This document shows, one piece after another, positions 37,728-46,631 of a DNA stretch of 64,000 nucleotides. The notes under the pieces are model-generated. The model was not told the DNA's origin. It made no database searches and was given only the letters and a program-made list of their open reading frames with translations. A program made the position numbers and the translations under genes. The number at the start of each line of letters is the position of its first letter. Position 1 is the stretch's first letter. Location of the stretch: contig NZ_LFJC01000003.1 of the NCBI RefSeq assembly GCF_002776695.1, positions 7,247,114-7,311,113 on the forward strand, in the 5' to 3' direction. The stretch comes from Bradyrhizobium nitroreducens (GTDB lineage Bacteria; Pseudomonadota; Alphaproteobacteria; Rhizobiales; Xanthobacteraceae).

Positions 37728-39794
37728 TCAACCTTCATCCCGCCACCCGATCTTCTCCTTCAGAAACCGGAAGCCAAGCACTTCAAATCCCGCGCGCTCC
37801 CGGTTGTCCTTGCCGTAGCCGTGGCCGCCGGCGGCGGGCTCGTAGAACCAGGCCTCATAGCCCATTGCCTGCAGCTTGGCCGCCATCTTGCGCGCGTGGC
37901 CGGGATGGACGCGGTCGTCGCGCCGCGTGGTGGCGATCAGGATCGGCGGGTAGGACTGGCCGGCTTTGACGTTGTGATAGGCGGAGTAGGTCTTCAGCCA
38001 CTCCCATTCCTCGGGCTTGTCGGGATCGCCATATTCCGCGATCCAGCTCGCGCCCGCGAGCAGTTTTGTGTAGCGGCGCATGTCGACCAGCGGGATGGTG
38101 CAGAACAGCGCGCCGAAGCGCTCGGGATAGCGCACCAGCATGTTGGTGATGAGGATGCCGCCGTTCGAGCCGCCCTGCGCGGCGATGCGCTTCGCACTCG
38201 TCACGCCGCGCCGGACGAGATCGGCCGCGACCGCGGCAAAATCGTCATGCGACAGCTTCTTGCCGGCGAGCCGTCCCGCATCGTGCCAGCGCGTGCCGAA
38301 CTCGCCGCCGCCGCGCAAGTTTGCCTGCACCGTGGTGCCGCCGCGCTCCAGCCACAGCTTGCCGAGCGATGAATTGTAATATGGCTTCACCGCGAGCGCG
38401 AAGCCGCCATAGGCGCTCATATAGACCGGCGCATCGCCGGTCTGTTTCGCCGGACCGGTCTGCACATAGGGAATGCGCTCGCCGTCGACAGAGATCGCCT
38501 CGTGCTGCGTCACCGCGAGTCCGTCGGCGGTGAACGTCTTCGGCGCCTGCTTCAGCACGGTCGGGCTTGCGACGCCGCGCTGCAGCAACAGCAGCGAGGG
38601 CGGGGTCAGCGGGTCCTGCACATTGGCGAGCAGGTCGCCGTTGCTCTCGGATGGATGGCGATCGAGCGGCCAGACGTCGACGACGCCGATTTGTGGCAGG
38701 CCGGGGAGCGTCTCGCGGCTCCAGCCGTCGGCGGACGGCGTGCAGATTTCGAAGCGCGGCCTGAGCTCGTCGAGGATCGACAGCACGAGCTTGCCGGCGG
38801 CCCAGAACAGACCCTGCAGCGCGCACCGCGGCGCCGGCTCGAACAGCGCCGCGAAATCGCGGCTGCCGTTCAGGAATGCCGACAGCGAGATGCCGAGCAC
38901 GGTGTCGGTTGCGTAGGTCCGCCCTCCGATCGACCAGTCCTTGCGCAGCTTCATCGCGAACCAGTCGCCATGCGCCTGCAGCCAGATGCCGGTCGGCAGA
39001 TCGAGCTTCGTCATCGTGCCCGTCGCATCGCGCAGCCAGATCGTGTGGTTGAAGAAATCGATCTGGTCGACGATCCAGACCCGCGGGGCAGGTCCGGTGT
39101 CGTCGTGCATGCCATAGATGATCATGTGATCGGCGGTGGTCTCGATGATCACCTCGGCCTGATCGACAGGCTGGCCGCGCCGCCACAGCCGAACCGTTCG
39201 CGCATAGCCCGAGCTCGTCGCCATGCCTTCGCCATGGGCGCTCGACAGCAGCAGCGTATCGGCATCGAGCCAGTCGGCGCCGCCTTTCGCCTCCGGCAGC
39301 GTGAAACCGTCCGTCACGAAGCTCTTCGTAACCATGTCGAACTCGCGCAACGTCACCGCGTCGCTGCCGCCGCGCGACAGGCTCAGGATCGCGCGAGAGC
39401 TTCCCGGCCTGGTGGCGATCCCGCTCAGCAGCCAGTCCTCGCCTTCGCGCGCGGCGAGCTTGTCGATATCGAGCATGGTCTCCCACGCCGGATCGGTGTT
39501 GCGAAACTCCGCGAGCGTCGTCCGCCGCCACAGTCCGCGCGGATTGGTGGCATCCTTCCAGATGTTGTGGAGGTCAGAGCCGCGCCGGCTGACATAGGGA
39601 ATGTTGTCGGGCCGGTCGTAGATCGCCGCGAGGAGGTCGCGGTCGTGCTCCCAGGCCTTGCCGCCGAACGCCTGCAGCGTCAGCTCATTCTGCCGCTCGA
39701 CGAAGTCGAGCGCCTGCTTGCCCTCGATCTCCTCCAGCCACGACCAGGGGTCGTCGTCGGGAGCGCTGAGCGTGGGCCGATCGTCGACGGACAT
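37728..39794 (-). CDS. Prolyl oligopeptidase-family serine hydrolase (S9A)
   Basis: 688 residues. An N-terminal seven-blade propeller domain (about 80-420, after DPWSWLEEIEG) precedes an alpha/beta hydrolase domain with Ser543 in AAQGGSNGGILITN, the Asp in TTRRDDRVHP (about 626-627) and His658 in GGHGYG, the complete POP triad. No signal peptide is seen, so it is probably cytoplasmic and cleaves short peptides after proline or related residues. Length fits prolyl oligopeptidases. It ends facing the methyltransferase gene across a palindromic repeat. Confidence 0.92.
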   Translation of the reverse strand: MSVDDRPTLSAPDDDPWSWLEEIEGKQALDFVERQNELTLQAFGGKAWEHDRDLLAAIYDRPDNIPYVSRRGSDLHNIWKDATNPRGLWRRTTLAEFRNTDPAWETMLDIDKLAAREGEDWLLSGIATRPGSSRAILSLSRGGSDAVTLREFDMVTKSFVTDGFTLPEAKGGADWLDADTLLLSSAHGEGMATSSGYARTVRLWRRGQPVDQAEVIIETTADHMIIYGMHDDTGPAPRVWIVDQIDFFNHTIWLRDATGTMTKLDLPTGIWLQAHGDWFAMKLRKDWSIGGRTYATDTVLGISLSAFLNGSRDFAALFEPAPRCALQGLFWAAGKLVLSILDELRPRFEICTPSADGWSRETLPGLPQIGVVDVWPLDRHPSESNGDLLANVQDPLTPPSLLLLQRGVASPTVLKQAPKTFTADGLAVTQHEAISVDGERIPYVQTGPAKQTGDAPVYMSAYGGFALAVKPYYNSSLGKLWLERGGTTVQANLRGGGEFGTRWHDAGRLAGKKLSHDDFAAVAADLVRRGVTSAKRIAAQGGSNGGILITNMLVRYPERFGALFCTIPLVDMRRYTKLLAGASWIAEYGDPDKPEEWEWLKTYSAYHNVKAGQSYPPILIATTRRDDRVHPGHARKMAAKLQAMGYEAWFYEPAAGGHGYGKDNRERAGFEVLGFRFLKEKIGWRDEG

Positions 39795-40004
39795 GAACGA
39801 AACTCCCTGGAAAATCGCGGCGGATAGGATTCGATCGAGCGTAGGCCGTCAAGGGCGCGGCCCCGCTATCATCGCACCGATTGCGTCAGCGGCATGGCCT
39901 GCGCCCGTTTGCGCCGGTTGCCCACCCTCTCGCACCCCTCCATAGTGCCGCGAATCAACAAAACCTCGTGAGCCCCGCGAAAGTCCTCTGGGGCGGAAAA
40001 GCCG

Positions 40005-41252
40005 ATGCTCGACGTGACTTCGACCCGTGAGATTGCCGACGATGTTCGCGCGCGCGCCAATGTGGTGCGCCTGGCCGCCGCCCAGGCGCTGACCGGTGCC
40101 AACTCAGCCGTGATCTTCGCCACCGGCTCGATCGTCGGCGCGACGCTCGCACCCGACATGTCGCTCGCGACCGTGCCGCTGTCGATGTACGTGCTGGGGC
40201 TCGCGGCCGGCACGCTGCCGACCGGGGCGATCTCGCGCCGCTTCGGCCGCCGCGTGGCCTTCGTCATCGGCACGGGCCTCGGCGCGCTCACCGGCCTGCT
40301 CGGCTCGTTCGCGATCCTGCACGGCTCGTTCGCGCTGTTCTGCATCGCGACCTTTCTCGGCGGCCTCTACGGCTCCGTGGCGCAGTCCTATCGCTTTGCC
40401 GCCGCCGACGGCGCCAGCGCGGCCTATCGGCCCAAGGCGGTGTCCTGGGTGATGGCGGGCGGCGTGTTCGCCGGCGTGCTCGGTCCGCAGCTCGTGCAAT
40501 GGACCATGGACGTCTGGCAGCCCTATCTGTTCGCCTTCAGCTTCCTGGTGCAGGCCGCCGTCGCATTGATCGCGATGGGCATCGTCGCCGGCGTCGATAT
40601 CCCGAAGCCCGCGCCGGCCGACCTGCATGGCGGCCGGCCGCTGTTCACCATCGTGACGCAGCCGCGCTTCGTCGCGGCGGCGCTGTGCGGCGTCATCTCC
40701 TATCCCATGATGAATCTGGTGATGACCTCGGCGCCGCTCGCCATGAAGATGTGCGGCCTGTCCGTGTCCGATTCCAATTTCGGCATTCAATGGCACATCG
40801 TGGCGATGTACGGGCCGAGCTTCTTCACCGGCACGCTGATCGCCCGTTTCGGCGCGCCGAAGGTCGTGGCCGCCGGCCTGCTGCTGGAAGCCGGCGCCGC
40901 CGGCATCGGCCTCTCCGGACTCACCGCGATGCATTTCTGGGCGACGCTGATCGTGCTCGGCGTCGGCTGGAATTTCTCCTTCGTCGGCGCCTCCGCGCTG
41001 GTGCTGGAGACGCACCGGCCGCAGGAGCGCAACAAGGTGCAGGCCTTCAACGACTTCCTGGTGTTCGGCATGATGGCGATCGGCTCGTTCTCCTCCGGGC
41101 AGCTGCTCGCCAATTACGGCTGGTCGGCGGTGAACCTCGTGGTGTTCCCGCCTGTCATGCTCGGCCTCGCCACGCTCTCGCTGGTCTCCTGGGCCCGCCG
41201 CCGCAAGGCGCGGCTGGATGCGGCGATGGGCGAGTTCCCGGACGCGGTGTAG
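40005..41252 (+). CDS. MFS transporter
   Basis: 415 residues, about 12 transmembrane helices. GAISRRFGRRVAFVIG is the MFS loop-2 motif, and ARANVVRLAAAQALTGANSAVIFATGSIVG is helix 1. The second half contains FSFVGASALVLETHRPQERNKVQAFNDF. It is an uncharacterised drug/solute exporter-like carrier. A second MFS gene follows in the same direction after a palindromic repeat. Confidence 0.85.
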   Translation: MLDVTSTREIADDVRARANVVRLAAAQALTGANSAVIFATGSIVGATLAPDMSLATVPLSMYVLGLAAGTLPTGAISRRFGRRVAFVIGTGLGALTGLLGSFAILHGSFALFCIATFLGGLYGSVAQSYRFAAADGASAAYRPKAVSWVMAGGVFAGVLGPQLVQWTMDVWQPYLFAFSFLVQAAVALIAMGIVAGVDIPKPAPADLHGGRPLFTIVTQPRFVAAALCGVISYPMMNLVMTSAPLAMKMCGLSVSDSNFGIQWHIVAMYGPSFFTGTLIARFGAPKVVAAGLLLEAGAAGIGLSGLTAMHFWATLIVLGVGWNFSFVGASALVLETHRPQERNKVQAFNDFLVFGMMAIGSFSSGQLLANYGWSAVNLVVFPPVMLGLATLSLVSWARRRKARLDAAMGEFPDAV

Positions 41253-41328
41253 ATTGGCGGGAGGCTGTCAGCAGCGATGATACTTCGGTCGCGGTCGAAG
41301 TGATTTTCGGAGACCATTCATTAAATGC

Positions 41329-41414
41329 GTCATGGCCGGGCTTGTCCCGGCCATCCACGTCTTAGGCGTGCAGATCGAAGAACGTGGATGCCCGGGACAA
41401 GCCCGGGCATGACG
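41329..41414. repeat. Palindromic repeat, family C (CGTCATGGCCGGGCTTG type)
   Basis: CGTCATGGCCGGGCTTGTCC at the left and GGACAAGCCCGGGCATGACG at the right, with inner ATCCACGTCTT / AAGAACGTGGAT. A near-identical copy is at 60832-60913. Translation through it gives DARDKPGHD, a false N-terminal extension of the next gene. Confidence 0.85.
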
Positions 41415-41428
41415 GAGTAGGTGGCGAC

Positions 41429-42664
41429 ATGCTCGACAATCCCCATCACGCGACCCCGACCGACGAATCCTCCCTCCGCTACGAGGGCTGGCGCATCGTC
41501 GCGGTCTGCTTCCTGCTCGCGACCTTCGGCTGGGGGCTCGGCTTCTACGGCCAGAGCGTCTATGTCGCCGAGCTGCAGCGCGCACGGGGCTGGCCGACCA
41601 CGCTGATCTCATCGGGCACCACGTTCTTCTATCTGTTCGGCGCGCTGCTCGTCGTGTTCGTCGGCGAAGCCGTGAGGACCTATGGCGCGCGCCTCTGCCT
41701 GATTGCGGGCACGCTGGCGATGGCGGCGGCGGCCGTGGCGATCGGCGCGGTGCGCGAGCTCTGGCAGCTCTATCTCGCCGACGCCGTGCTCGCCTTCGGC
41801 TGGGCCGGCACCAGCCTCGCCATGATCACCAACACGATCAGCCTGTGGTTCGACCACAGACGCGGCATGGCGATCAGCCTCGCGCTCAACGGCGCCAGCT
41901 TCGGCGGCATCGTCGGCGTGCCGCTGCTGGTGACGCTGATCGGCCATATCGGCTTCGCCGGCGCGATGTATGCCGCCGCCGGCGCCATGCTGGTCCTGCT
42001 GCTGCCGGTGATCCTGCTTTTCGTCGGCCGGCCGCCCGCGCAGCACGGCTGGCACGCGGCGAAGGCGAAGCCGCAATCGTCGACGGAAATCCGCGCCTGG
42101 GCGCTGCGCGATGTCGGCTTCCTCACGGTGACCATTGCCTTTGCGCTGGTGCTGTTCGCGCAGGTCGGCTTCATCGTGCACCTGATCTCGTTCCTCGATC
42201 CCGTGATCGGCCGCGAGCGCGCCGCGCTTGCCGTTGCGGTGCTGACTGCGATGGCGGTGGTCGGCCGCGTGCTGTTCTCGCTGGTGATCGATCGCCTCAA
42301 CCAGCGGCTGGCGTCGGCGCTGTCGTTCCTCAGCCAGGCCGTCGCGCTGCTCGTCGTCATCAATCTGCACAATGATTACGTGCTGATCGCGGCCTGCGCA
42401 TTGTTCGGCTTCTCGGTCGGCAATCTCATCACGCTGCCGTCGCTGATCGTGCAGCGGGAATTCGATTCCGCCGCCTTCGGCGTGCTGATCAGCCTCAACA
42501 CCGCGATCAACCAGGTCACCTATGCGTTCGGGCCCGGAATCGTCGGAGCCTTGCGTGATTGGTCCGGCGGCTATTCGCTGCCGTTCTATCTCTGCATCGC
42601 GCTGGAGGTCGTGGCAGCTGCGCTGATCATGGTGCGGGGCAAGCCCAAAGCAAAGCTCTCGTAG
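41429..42664 (+). CDS. MFS transporter (monocarboxylate/oxalate-like)
   Basis: 411 residues with 12 predicted transmembrane helices. Helix 1 is WRIVAVCFLLATFGWGLGFYGQSVYVAELQ, and TISLWFDHRRGMAISLALNGASFGGIVG is the loop/helix-5 motif seen in oxalate:formate and monocarboxylate-like MFS carriers. ATG 41429 is used; the frame extends upstream only through repeat DNA. The repeat's trailing GGAG lies upstream and may serve as the ribosome binding site. The substrate is unknown. Confidence 0.85.
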   Translation: MLDNPHHATPTDESSLRYEGWRIVAVCFLLATFGWGLGFYGQSVYVAELQRARGWPTTLISSGTTFFYLFGALLVVFVGEAVRTYGARLCLIAGTLAMAAAAVAIGAVRELWQLYLADAVLAFGWAGTSLAMITNTISLWFDHRRGMAISLALNGASFGGIVGVPLLVTLIGHIGFAGAMYAAAGAMLVLLLPVILLFVGRPPAQHGWHAAKAKPQSSTEIRAWALRDVGFLTVTIAFALVLFAQVGFIVHLISFLDPVIGRERAALAVAVLTAMAVVGRVLFSLVIDRLNQRLASALSFLSQAVALLVVINLHNDYVLIAACALFGFSVGNLITLPSLIVQREFDSAAFGVLISLNTAINQVTYAFGPGIVGALRDWSGGYSLPFYLCIALEVVAAALIMVRGKPKAKLS

Positions 42665-42748
42665 GGTGGGCAGAGGCGCAAAGCGCCGTGCCCACGATTT
42701 TTGCGATGAGTCGGCAAGAGCTCGTGGGCACGCTCCGGTTTGCCCACC
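42664..42748. repeat. Palindromic repeat, family F (GGTGGGCA type)
   Basis: GGGTGGGCAGAGGCGCAAAG and CGTGCCCACGA at the left, TCGTGGGCACGCT and TTTGCCCACC at the right. It separates the convergent MFS and VOC genes. Confidence 0.7.
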
Positions 42749-42756
42749 ACACGAGA

Positions 42757-43248
42757 CTATTCTTCCCGCTCTCTCAGCAGCGCCTCCACATCGAGCCGCT
42801 TGGTGATCATCGCGAGCTTGCCGTCGGGCCCGAACGGCCACTCTTCCTTCGGGCGGTCGCGATACAGCTCCACGCCGTTCTGGTCGGGGTCACGCAAATA
42901 CAGCGCTTCGCTGACGCCGTGATCGCTGGCGCCGTCCAGCGCGATGCCGGCCGTGAGCACGCGATGCAGCGCGTCCGCGAGCGCCGGCCGCGTCGGATAG
43001 AGGATCGCGGTGTGATAGAGCCCCGTGGTGCCGGGCGGCGGCGGCGAGCCGCCCTTGCTCTCCCAGGTGTTGAGCCCGATGTGGTGATGATAGCCGCCGG
43101 CCGAGATGAAGGCCGCGCTCGAGCCCATCTTCTGCATCAGCTCGAAGCCGAGCACGCCGCAATAGAAGCCGAGCGCGCGATCGAGATCGGCGACCTTGAG
43201 GTGGACGTGGCCGATCCTCGTGCCGGCATGAACGGGACTCTGCGACAT
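42757..43248 (-). CDS. VOC-family dioxygenase/glyoxalase-like protein (CatE-like)
   Basis: 163 residues, two paired beta-alpha-beta-beta-beta modules. IGHVHLKVADLDRALGFYCGVLGFEL, YHHHIGLNTW and NGVELYRDRP supply candidate metal ligands (two His and one Glu), as in bacterial extradiol-like 2,3-dioxygenases of the CatE type. The exact reaction is not predictable. ATG 43248 has GGGAG seven bases upstream; the longer frame to 43422 is rejected. Confidence 0.8.
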   Translation of the reverse strand: MSQSPVHAGTRIGHVHLKVADLDRALGFYCGVLGFELMQKMGSSAAFISAGGYHHHIGLNTWESKGGSPPPPGTTGLYHTAILYPTRPALADALHRVLTAGIALDGASDHGVSEALYLRDPDQNGVELYRDRPKEEWPFGPDGKLAMITKRLDVEALLREREE

Positions 43249-43337
43249 GTGAATGCTCCCTCGAAGACATGCACATAGGGCCGGCTCCGGGGCGGCGCTA
43301 CGGCCGATCCCGAAACCCAGCGTTTCCGACGGGGAAA

Positions 43338-43883
43338 CTAAGCCAGCTCCTTCACCTCGCCCTCGGGCAGCTCGAACTCGAACGTGTTCAGCGTCATCGA
43401 CACCATCGTGTAATAGCCGCACAGCCCGATCACCTCGACCACGCCGCGTTCGCTGAGCAGCTTGACCGCCTCGTCGTACAAACCCTTCTCGACGCCGTGG
43501 CCTTCATGCAGCGATTTTGCGAGATCGTAGATCATCTTCCCCCTGGGATCGTCGAACTCCGGCGTGCGGCGATCGCGGATCGCCTCGATGATCTCTGGCT
43601 TCATTCCGCCCGCGAGCGCGAGGCGCTTGTGCGCATACCATTCGTAATGCGCCGTCCAGTGCCGCGCCGTCACCAGGATCGCGATCTCCGACAGCTTTGC
43701 CGGGAAGATCGTGTCGAAGCGCAGGACTTCGCCGAGCCGCGTGGCGTGGCGCGCCATCTCGGGGCTGTTGAGCCAGGCCATCATCGGCGCCGGCGGCTTG
43801 CCGCGCTTGCCGGCAATCGACTCCTCATAGGTCTGCCGCTGGCTCTCGTTCATTTCGCCAGGCGAAAGAAGTTTCAGGCGCAT
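43338..43883 (-). CDS. Carboxymuconolactone decarboxylase-family protein
   Basis: 181 residues of the CMD/AhpD-like helical fold: LSEIAILVTARHWTAHYEWYAHKRLALAGGMKPEIIEAI is the core. The CxxC redox motif of AhpD is absent, with TAHYEWYAH in its place, so a peroxidase role is unlikely and a decarboxylase/hydrolase-like role is more plausible. It is 89 bases upstream of the VOC gene on the same strand and may form a small aromatic-degradation unit with it. Confidence 0.82.
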   Translation of the reverse strand: MRLKLLSPGEMNESQRQTYEESIAGKRGKPPAPMMAWLNSPEMARHATRLGEVLRFDTIFPAKLSEIAILVTARHWTAHYEWYAHKRLALAGGMKPEIIEAIRDRRTPEFDDPRGKMIYDLAKSLHEGHGVEKGLYDEAVKLLSERGVVEVIGLCGYYTMVSMTLNTFEFELPEGEVKELA

Positions 43884-44022
43884 CGTCGTTTCCTCTTTGT
43901 TTTCAAGCGCTGCCGTCGCCGCGACTATAGCGGAATGCGGGCTCGCGGAAGTGGTTGAATTCCGCGGGAGCTTGGCCCAGAGTCGCGCTCAACAAGTCGA
44001 TTTTGATTGATGGAAACGACCA

Positions 44023-45237
44023 ATGACGGACTCTAAACCAAGCGACACTGAAAGCGCCGAGCTCGAAACATTCCGCGCCGAGACGCGCGCCTGGCTGGAA
44101 GCCAATTGCCCGCCGGAGATGCGCAAGCCCGCGACGTCGGATGCCGACGTGTTCTGGGGTGGGCGCAATGCGAAGTTTTCGTCCGAGCCGCAGCGCATCT
44201 GGTTCGAGCGCATGCGCGACAAGGGCTGGACCGTGCCGGATTGGCCTAGGGAATATGGCGGCGGCGGCCTCAGCGCGGCCGAGCACAAGGTGCTGCGCGC
44301 GGAGATGGCGAAAATGGGCGCCCGCCCGCCGCTGTCGAGCTTCGGCATCTGGATGCTCGGGCCGGCGCTGCTGAAATACGGCAACGACGCCCAGAAGAAG
44401 GAGCATCTGCCGAAGATCGCGGCCGGCGAGATTCGCTGGTGCCAGGGCTATTCGGAGCCGAACGCCGGCTCCGATCTCGCCTCGCTGCAGACCCGCGCCG
44501 AGAGCGACGGCGACGACTTCGTCATCACGGGCTCGAAGATCTGGACCTCCTACGCCAATTATGCCGACTGGATCTTCTGCCTGGTCCGCACCGATCCCAC
44601 CGCCAAGAAGCACGACGGCATCAGCTTCATCCTGTTCGACATGACCTCCAAGGGCGTGACGACCAAGCCGATCCTTTTGATCTCCGGCTACTCGCCGTTC
44701 TGCGAGACCTTCTTCGACGGCGTCCGCGTGCCGAAATCGCATGTGGTCGGCACCATCAATCGCGGCTGGGACGTCGCGAAATATCTGCTGCAGCACGAGC
44801 GCGCGATGATCTCTGGCATGGGCGAGCGCGGCGTCGGCCGTCCGCTCGGACAGATCGCGGCCGATTCCGTCGGCACCGACGGGCAAGGCAAGCTCGACGA
44901 TGCGATGCTGCGCGGCAAGATCGCGACGTTCGACGTCGATGAGGCCGCGCTCGCGGCCTGTGCCGAGCGCGCGGTCGATCTCGCCAAGGCGGGCCAGGCC
45001 CATCCGGCCTTCTCCTCGGCGATGAAATATTACGGCACCGAGCTCAACAAGCGCCGCTACGAGATCCTGATGTCGGCGGGCGGCGTCGATGTGCTGGAAT
45101 GGGAGAGCGAGCGCTCCAGGCAGGGCGCCCGTCCGCGCGCCTGGCTGCGCACCAAGGCCAACTCGATCGAGGGCGGCACGTCCGAGGTGATGCTCGGCAT
45201 CGTCGCCAAGCGCATTTTGGATTTGCCGGGGGCTTAG
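44023..45237 (+). CDS. Acyl-CoA dehydrogenase, catalytic-type subunit
   Basis: 404 residues. FAD-binding segments WCQGYSEPNAGSDLASLQTRAE and ITGSKIWTSYANYADW and the C-terminal active-site loop SIEGGTSEVMLGIVAKRIL, containing the candidate catalytic Glu, are present. It would introduce a 2,3 double bond into an acyl-CoA. It is followed on the same strand by a second, divergent acyl-CoA dehydrogenase gene, the arrangement of heteromeric (pimeloyl-CoA or steroid-side-chain type) enzymes. Confidence 0.9.
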   Translation: MTDSKPSDTESAELETFRAETRAWLEANCPPEMRKPATSDADVFWGGRNAKFSSEPQRIWFERMRDKGWTVPDWPREYGGGGLSAAEHKVLRAEMAKMGARPPLSSFGIWMLGPALLKYGNDAQKKEHLPKIAAGEIRWCQGYSEPNAGSDLASLQTRAESDGDDFVITGSKIWTSYANYADWIFCLVRTDPTAKKHDGISFILFDMTSKGVTTKPILLISGYSPFCETFFDGVRVPKSHVVGTINRGWDVAKYLLQHERAMISGMGERGVGRPLGQIAADSVGTDGQGKLDDAMLRGKIATFDVDEAALAACAERAVDLAKAGQAHPAFSSAMKYYGTELNKRRYEILMSAGGVDVLEWESERSRQGARPRAWLRTKANSIEGGTSEVMLGIVAKRILDLPGA

Positions 45238-45245
45238 GGCCTTCC

Positions 45246-45350
45246 GTCATTCCGGGGCGCGACGAAGTCGCGAGCCCGGAATCCATCTATCCACCAACTC
45301 TGCCGCTCGATGGATTCCGGGCCTGGCCCTTCGGGCCATCCCGGAATGAC
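45246..45350. repeat. Palindromic repeat, family B
   Basis: GTCATTCCGGGGCGCGACG at the left, CATCCCGGAATGAC at the right, with inner CCCGGAATCCAT / ATGGATTCCGGG. It is inserted between the two acyl-CoA dehydrogenase genes and causes a false N-terminal extension of the second. Confidence 0.8.
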
Positions 45351-45384
45351 GAGCCAAAATAGATTTCGAACCGGAAACACGCCC

Positions 45385-46524
45385 ATGGCCCTCGTCCTCA
45401 CCGAAGAACAATCGATGCTCCGCGACTCCGCGCGCGGGCTGATCAGCGACAAGGCACCGGTGTCGCATCTGCGATCCCTGCGCGACTCCAAAGACCCCAC
45501 CGGCTTCTCGAAGGAGCTCTGGCACTCGTTCGCCGAGATGGGCTTTGCCGGCCTCCTGGTGCCGGAAGAGTTCGGCGGCAGCGGTCTCGGCTTCATGGAG
45601 GCCGGAATCGTCATGGAGGAGATCGGCCGCACGCTGATGCCGTCACCGTTCCTCGCCACCAGCGTGGTCGCGGCCTCCGCTCTGAACCGCGGCGGCAATG
45701 CCGCGCAGAAATCGGAATACCTGCCGAAGATCTCCAATGGCTCGCTGCTCGCGACGCTCGCGATCGACGAAGGCGCAAAGCATCGCCCGCTCCAGACGAA
45801 CTTGCAGGCCGTGCGTGCCGGCAATGGCTTCAAGCTCTCCGGCGCCAAGGCGCTGGTGGTCGACGGTCACGTCGCCGATCTCCTGATCGTTGCTGCGCGC
45901 ACGGCAGGCGCTGCCGGCGAGCGCGAAGGGCTGACGCTGTTCTTGGTCAACCCTGCGGCCAAGGGTGTTGCGATCGAACGCACCATCATGGTCGACGCGC
46001 ACAATGCGGCGCGGATCGAGTTTGCGAACGTGGAGGTCAATGCCGACAGCGTGCTCGGCGAGGTCGATCAGGGCGCCGCCCTGCTCGACGGCGTGCTCGA
46101 CATCGGCCGCGGCACGGTCGCGGCCGAAATGGTCGGCCTCAGCGACGAGGTCTTCAACCGCACCGTCGAATATCTCAAGAGCAGAAAGCAGTTCGGCAAG
46201 CTGATCGGCGAATTCCAGGCGCTGCAGCATCGCGCCGCCGAGCTCTATGTCGACATCGAGATCACCCGCGCCGCCACCATGAAGGCGCTGCAGGCGCTGG
46301 ACGCGGATGTCGCCAAGGCCGCATCAAGCGTCGCCGTCGCCAAGGCGCGCGCCGGCACCACCGCCACGCGCGCGGTGCAGGAGGGCGTGCAGATGCATGG
46401 CGGCATGGGCATGACCGACCAGTTCGACATCGGCTTCTTCATGAAGCGCGCAAGGGTCTGCGAGGAGCTGTTCGGCGACGCCAACTACCACACCGAGCAG
46501 CTGGCGCGGGCGCGGGGGTACTAG
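45385..46524 (+). CDS. Acyl-CoA dehydrogenase-like subunit lacking the active-site loop
   Basis: 379 residues. The N-terminal helical domain (LTEEQSMLRDSARGLI, ELWHSFAEMGFAGLLVPEEFGGSGLGFMEAG), the middle beta domain and the C-terminal helices (VQEGVQMHGGMGMTDQF) are present, but it ends after NYHTEQLARARGY and lacks the EGGTSE-type loop with the catalytic Glu found in its partner. I infer that it is the non-catalytic half of a heteromeric dehydrogenase. ATG 45385 is chosen; the open frame from 45310 runs through repeat DNA. Confidence 0.85.
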   Translation: MALVLTEEQSMLRDSARGLISDKAPVSHLRSLRDSKDPTGFSKELWHSFAEMGFAGLLVPEEFGGSGLGFMEAGIVMEEIGRTLMPSPFLATSVVAASALNRGGNAAQKSEYLPKISNGSLLATLAIDEGAKHRPLQTNLQAVRAGNGFKLSGAKALVVDGHVADLLIVAARTAGAAGEREGLTLFLVNPAAKGVAIERTIMVDAHNAARIEFANVEVNADSVLGEVDQGAALLDGVLDIGRGTVAAEMVGLSDEVFNRTVEYLKSRKQFGKLIGEFQALQHRAAELYVDIEITRAATMKALQALDADVAKAASSVAVAKARAGTTATRAVQEGVQMHGGMGMTDQFDIGFFMKRARVCEELFGDANYHTEQLARARGY

Positions 46525-46545
46525 GCGGCACTCGTGCAATAAGGC

Positions 46546-46589
46546 ACGCTGCGCTCCCTCCCCACAAGGGGGGAGGGAACGCAGCGTAC
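46546..46589. terminator. Long GC-rich hairpin after the acyl-CoA dehydrogenase pair (family E core)
   Basis: ACGCTGCGCTCCCTCCCC, a short loop, then GGGGGAGGGAACGCAGCGT form a near-perfect stem. It lies between convergent genes, so it probably ends both transcripts. No strong U-tract follows, so termination may need Rho or act mainly as mRNA end protection. Confidence 0.55.
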
Positions 46590-46631
46590 GCTCAGGTGAC
46601 ACCGTCAACGCAATGACGACGGAGAGAGCTG

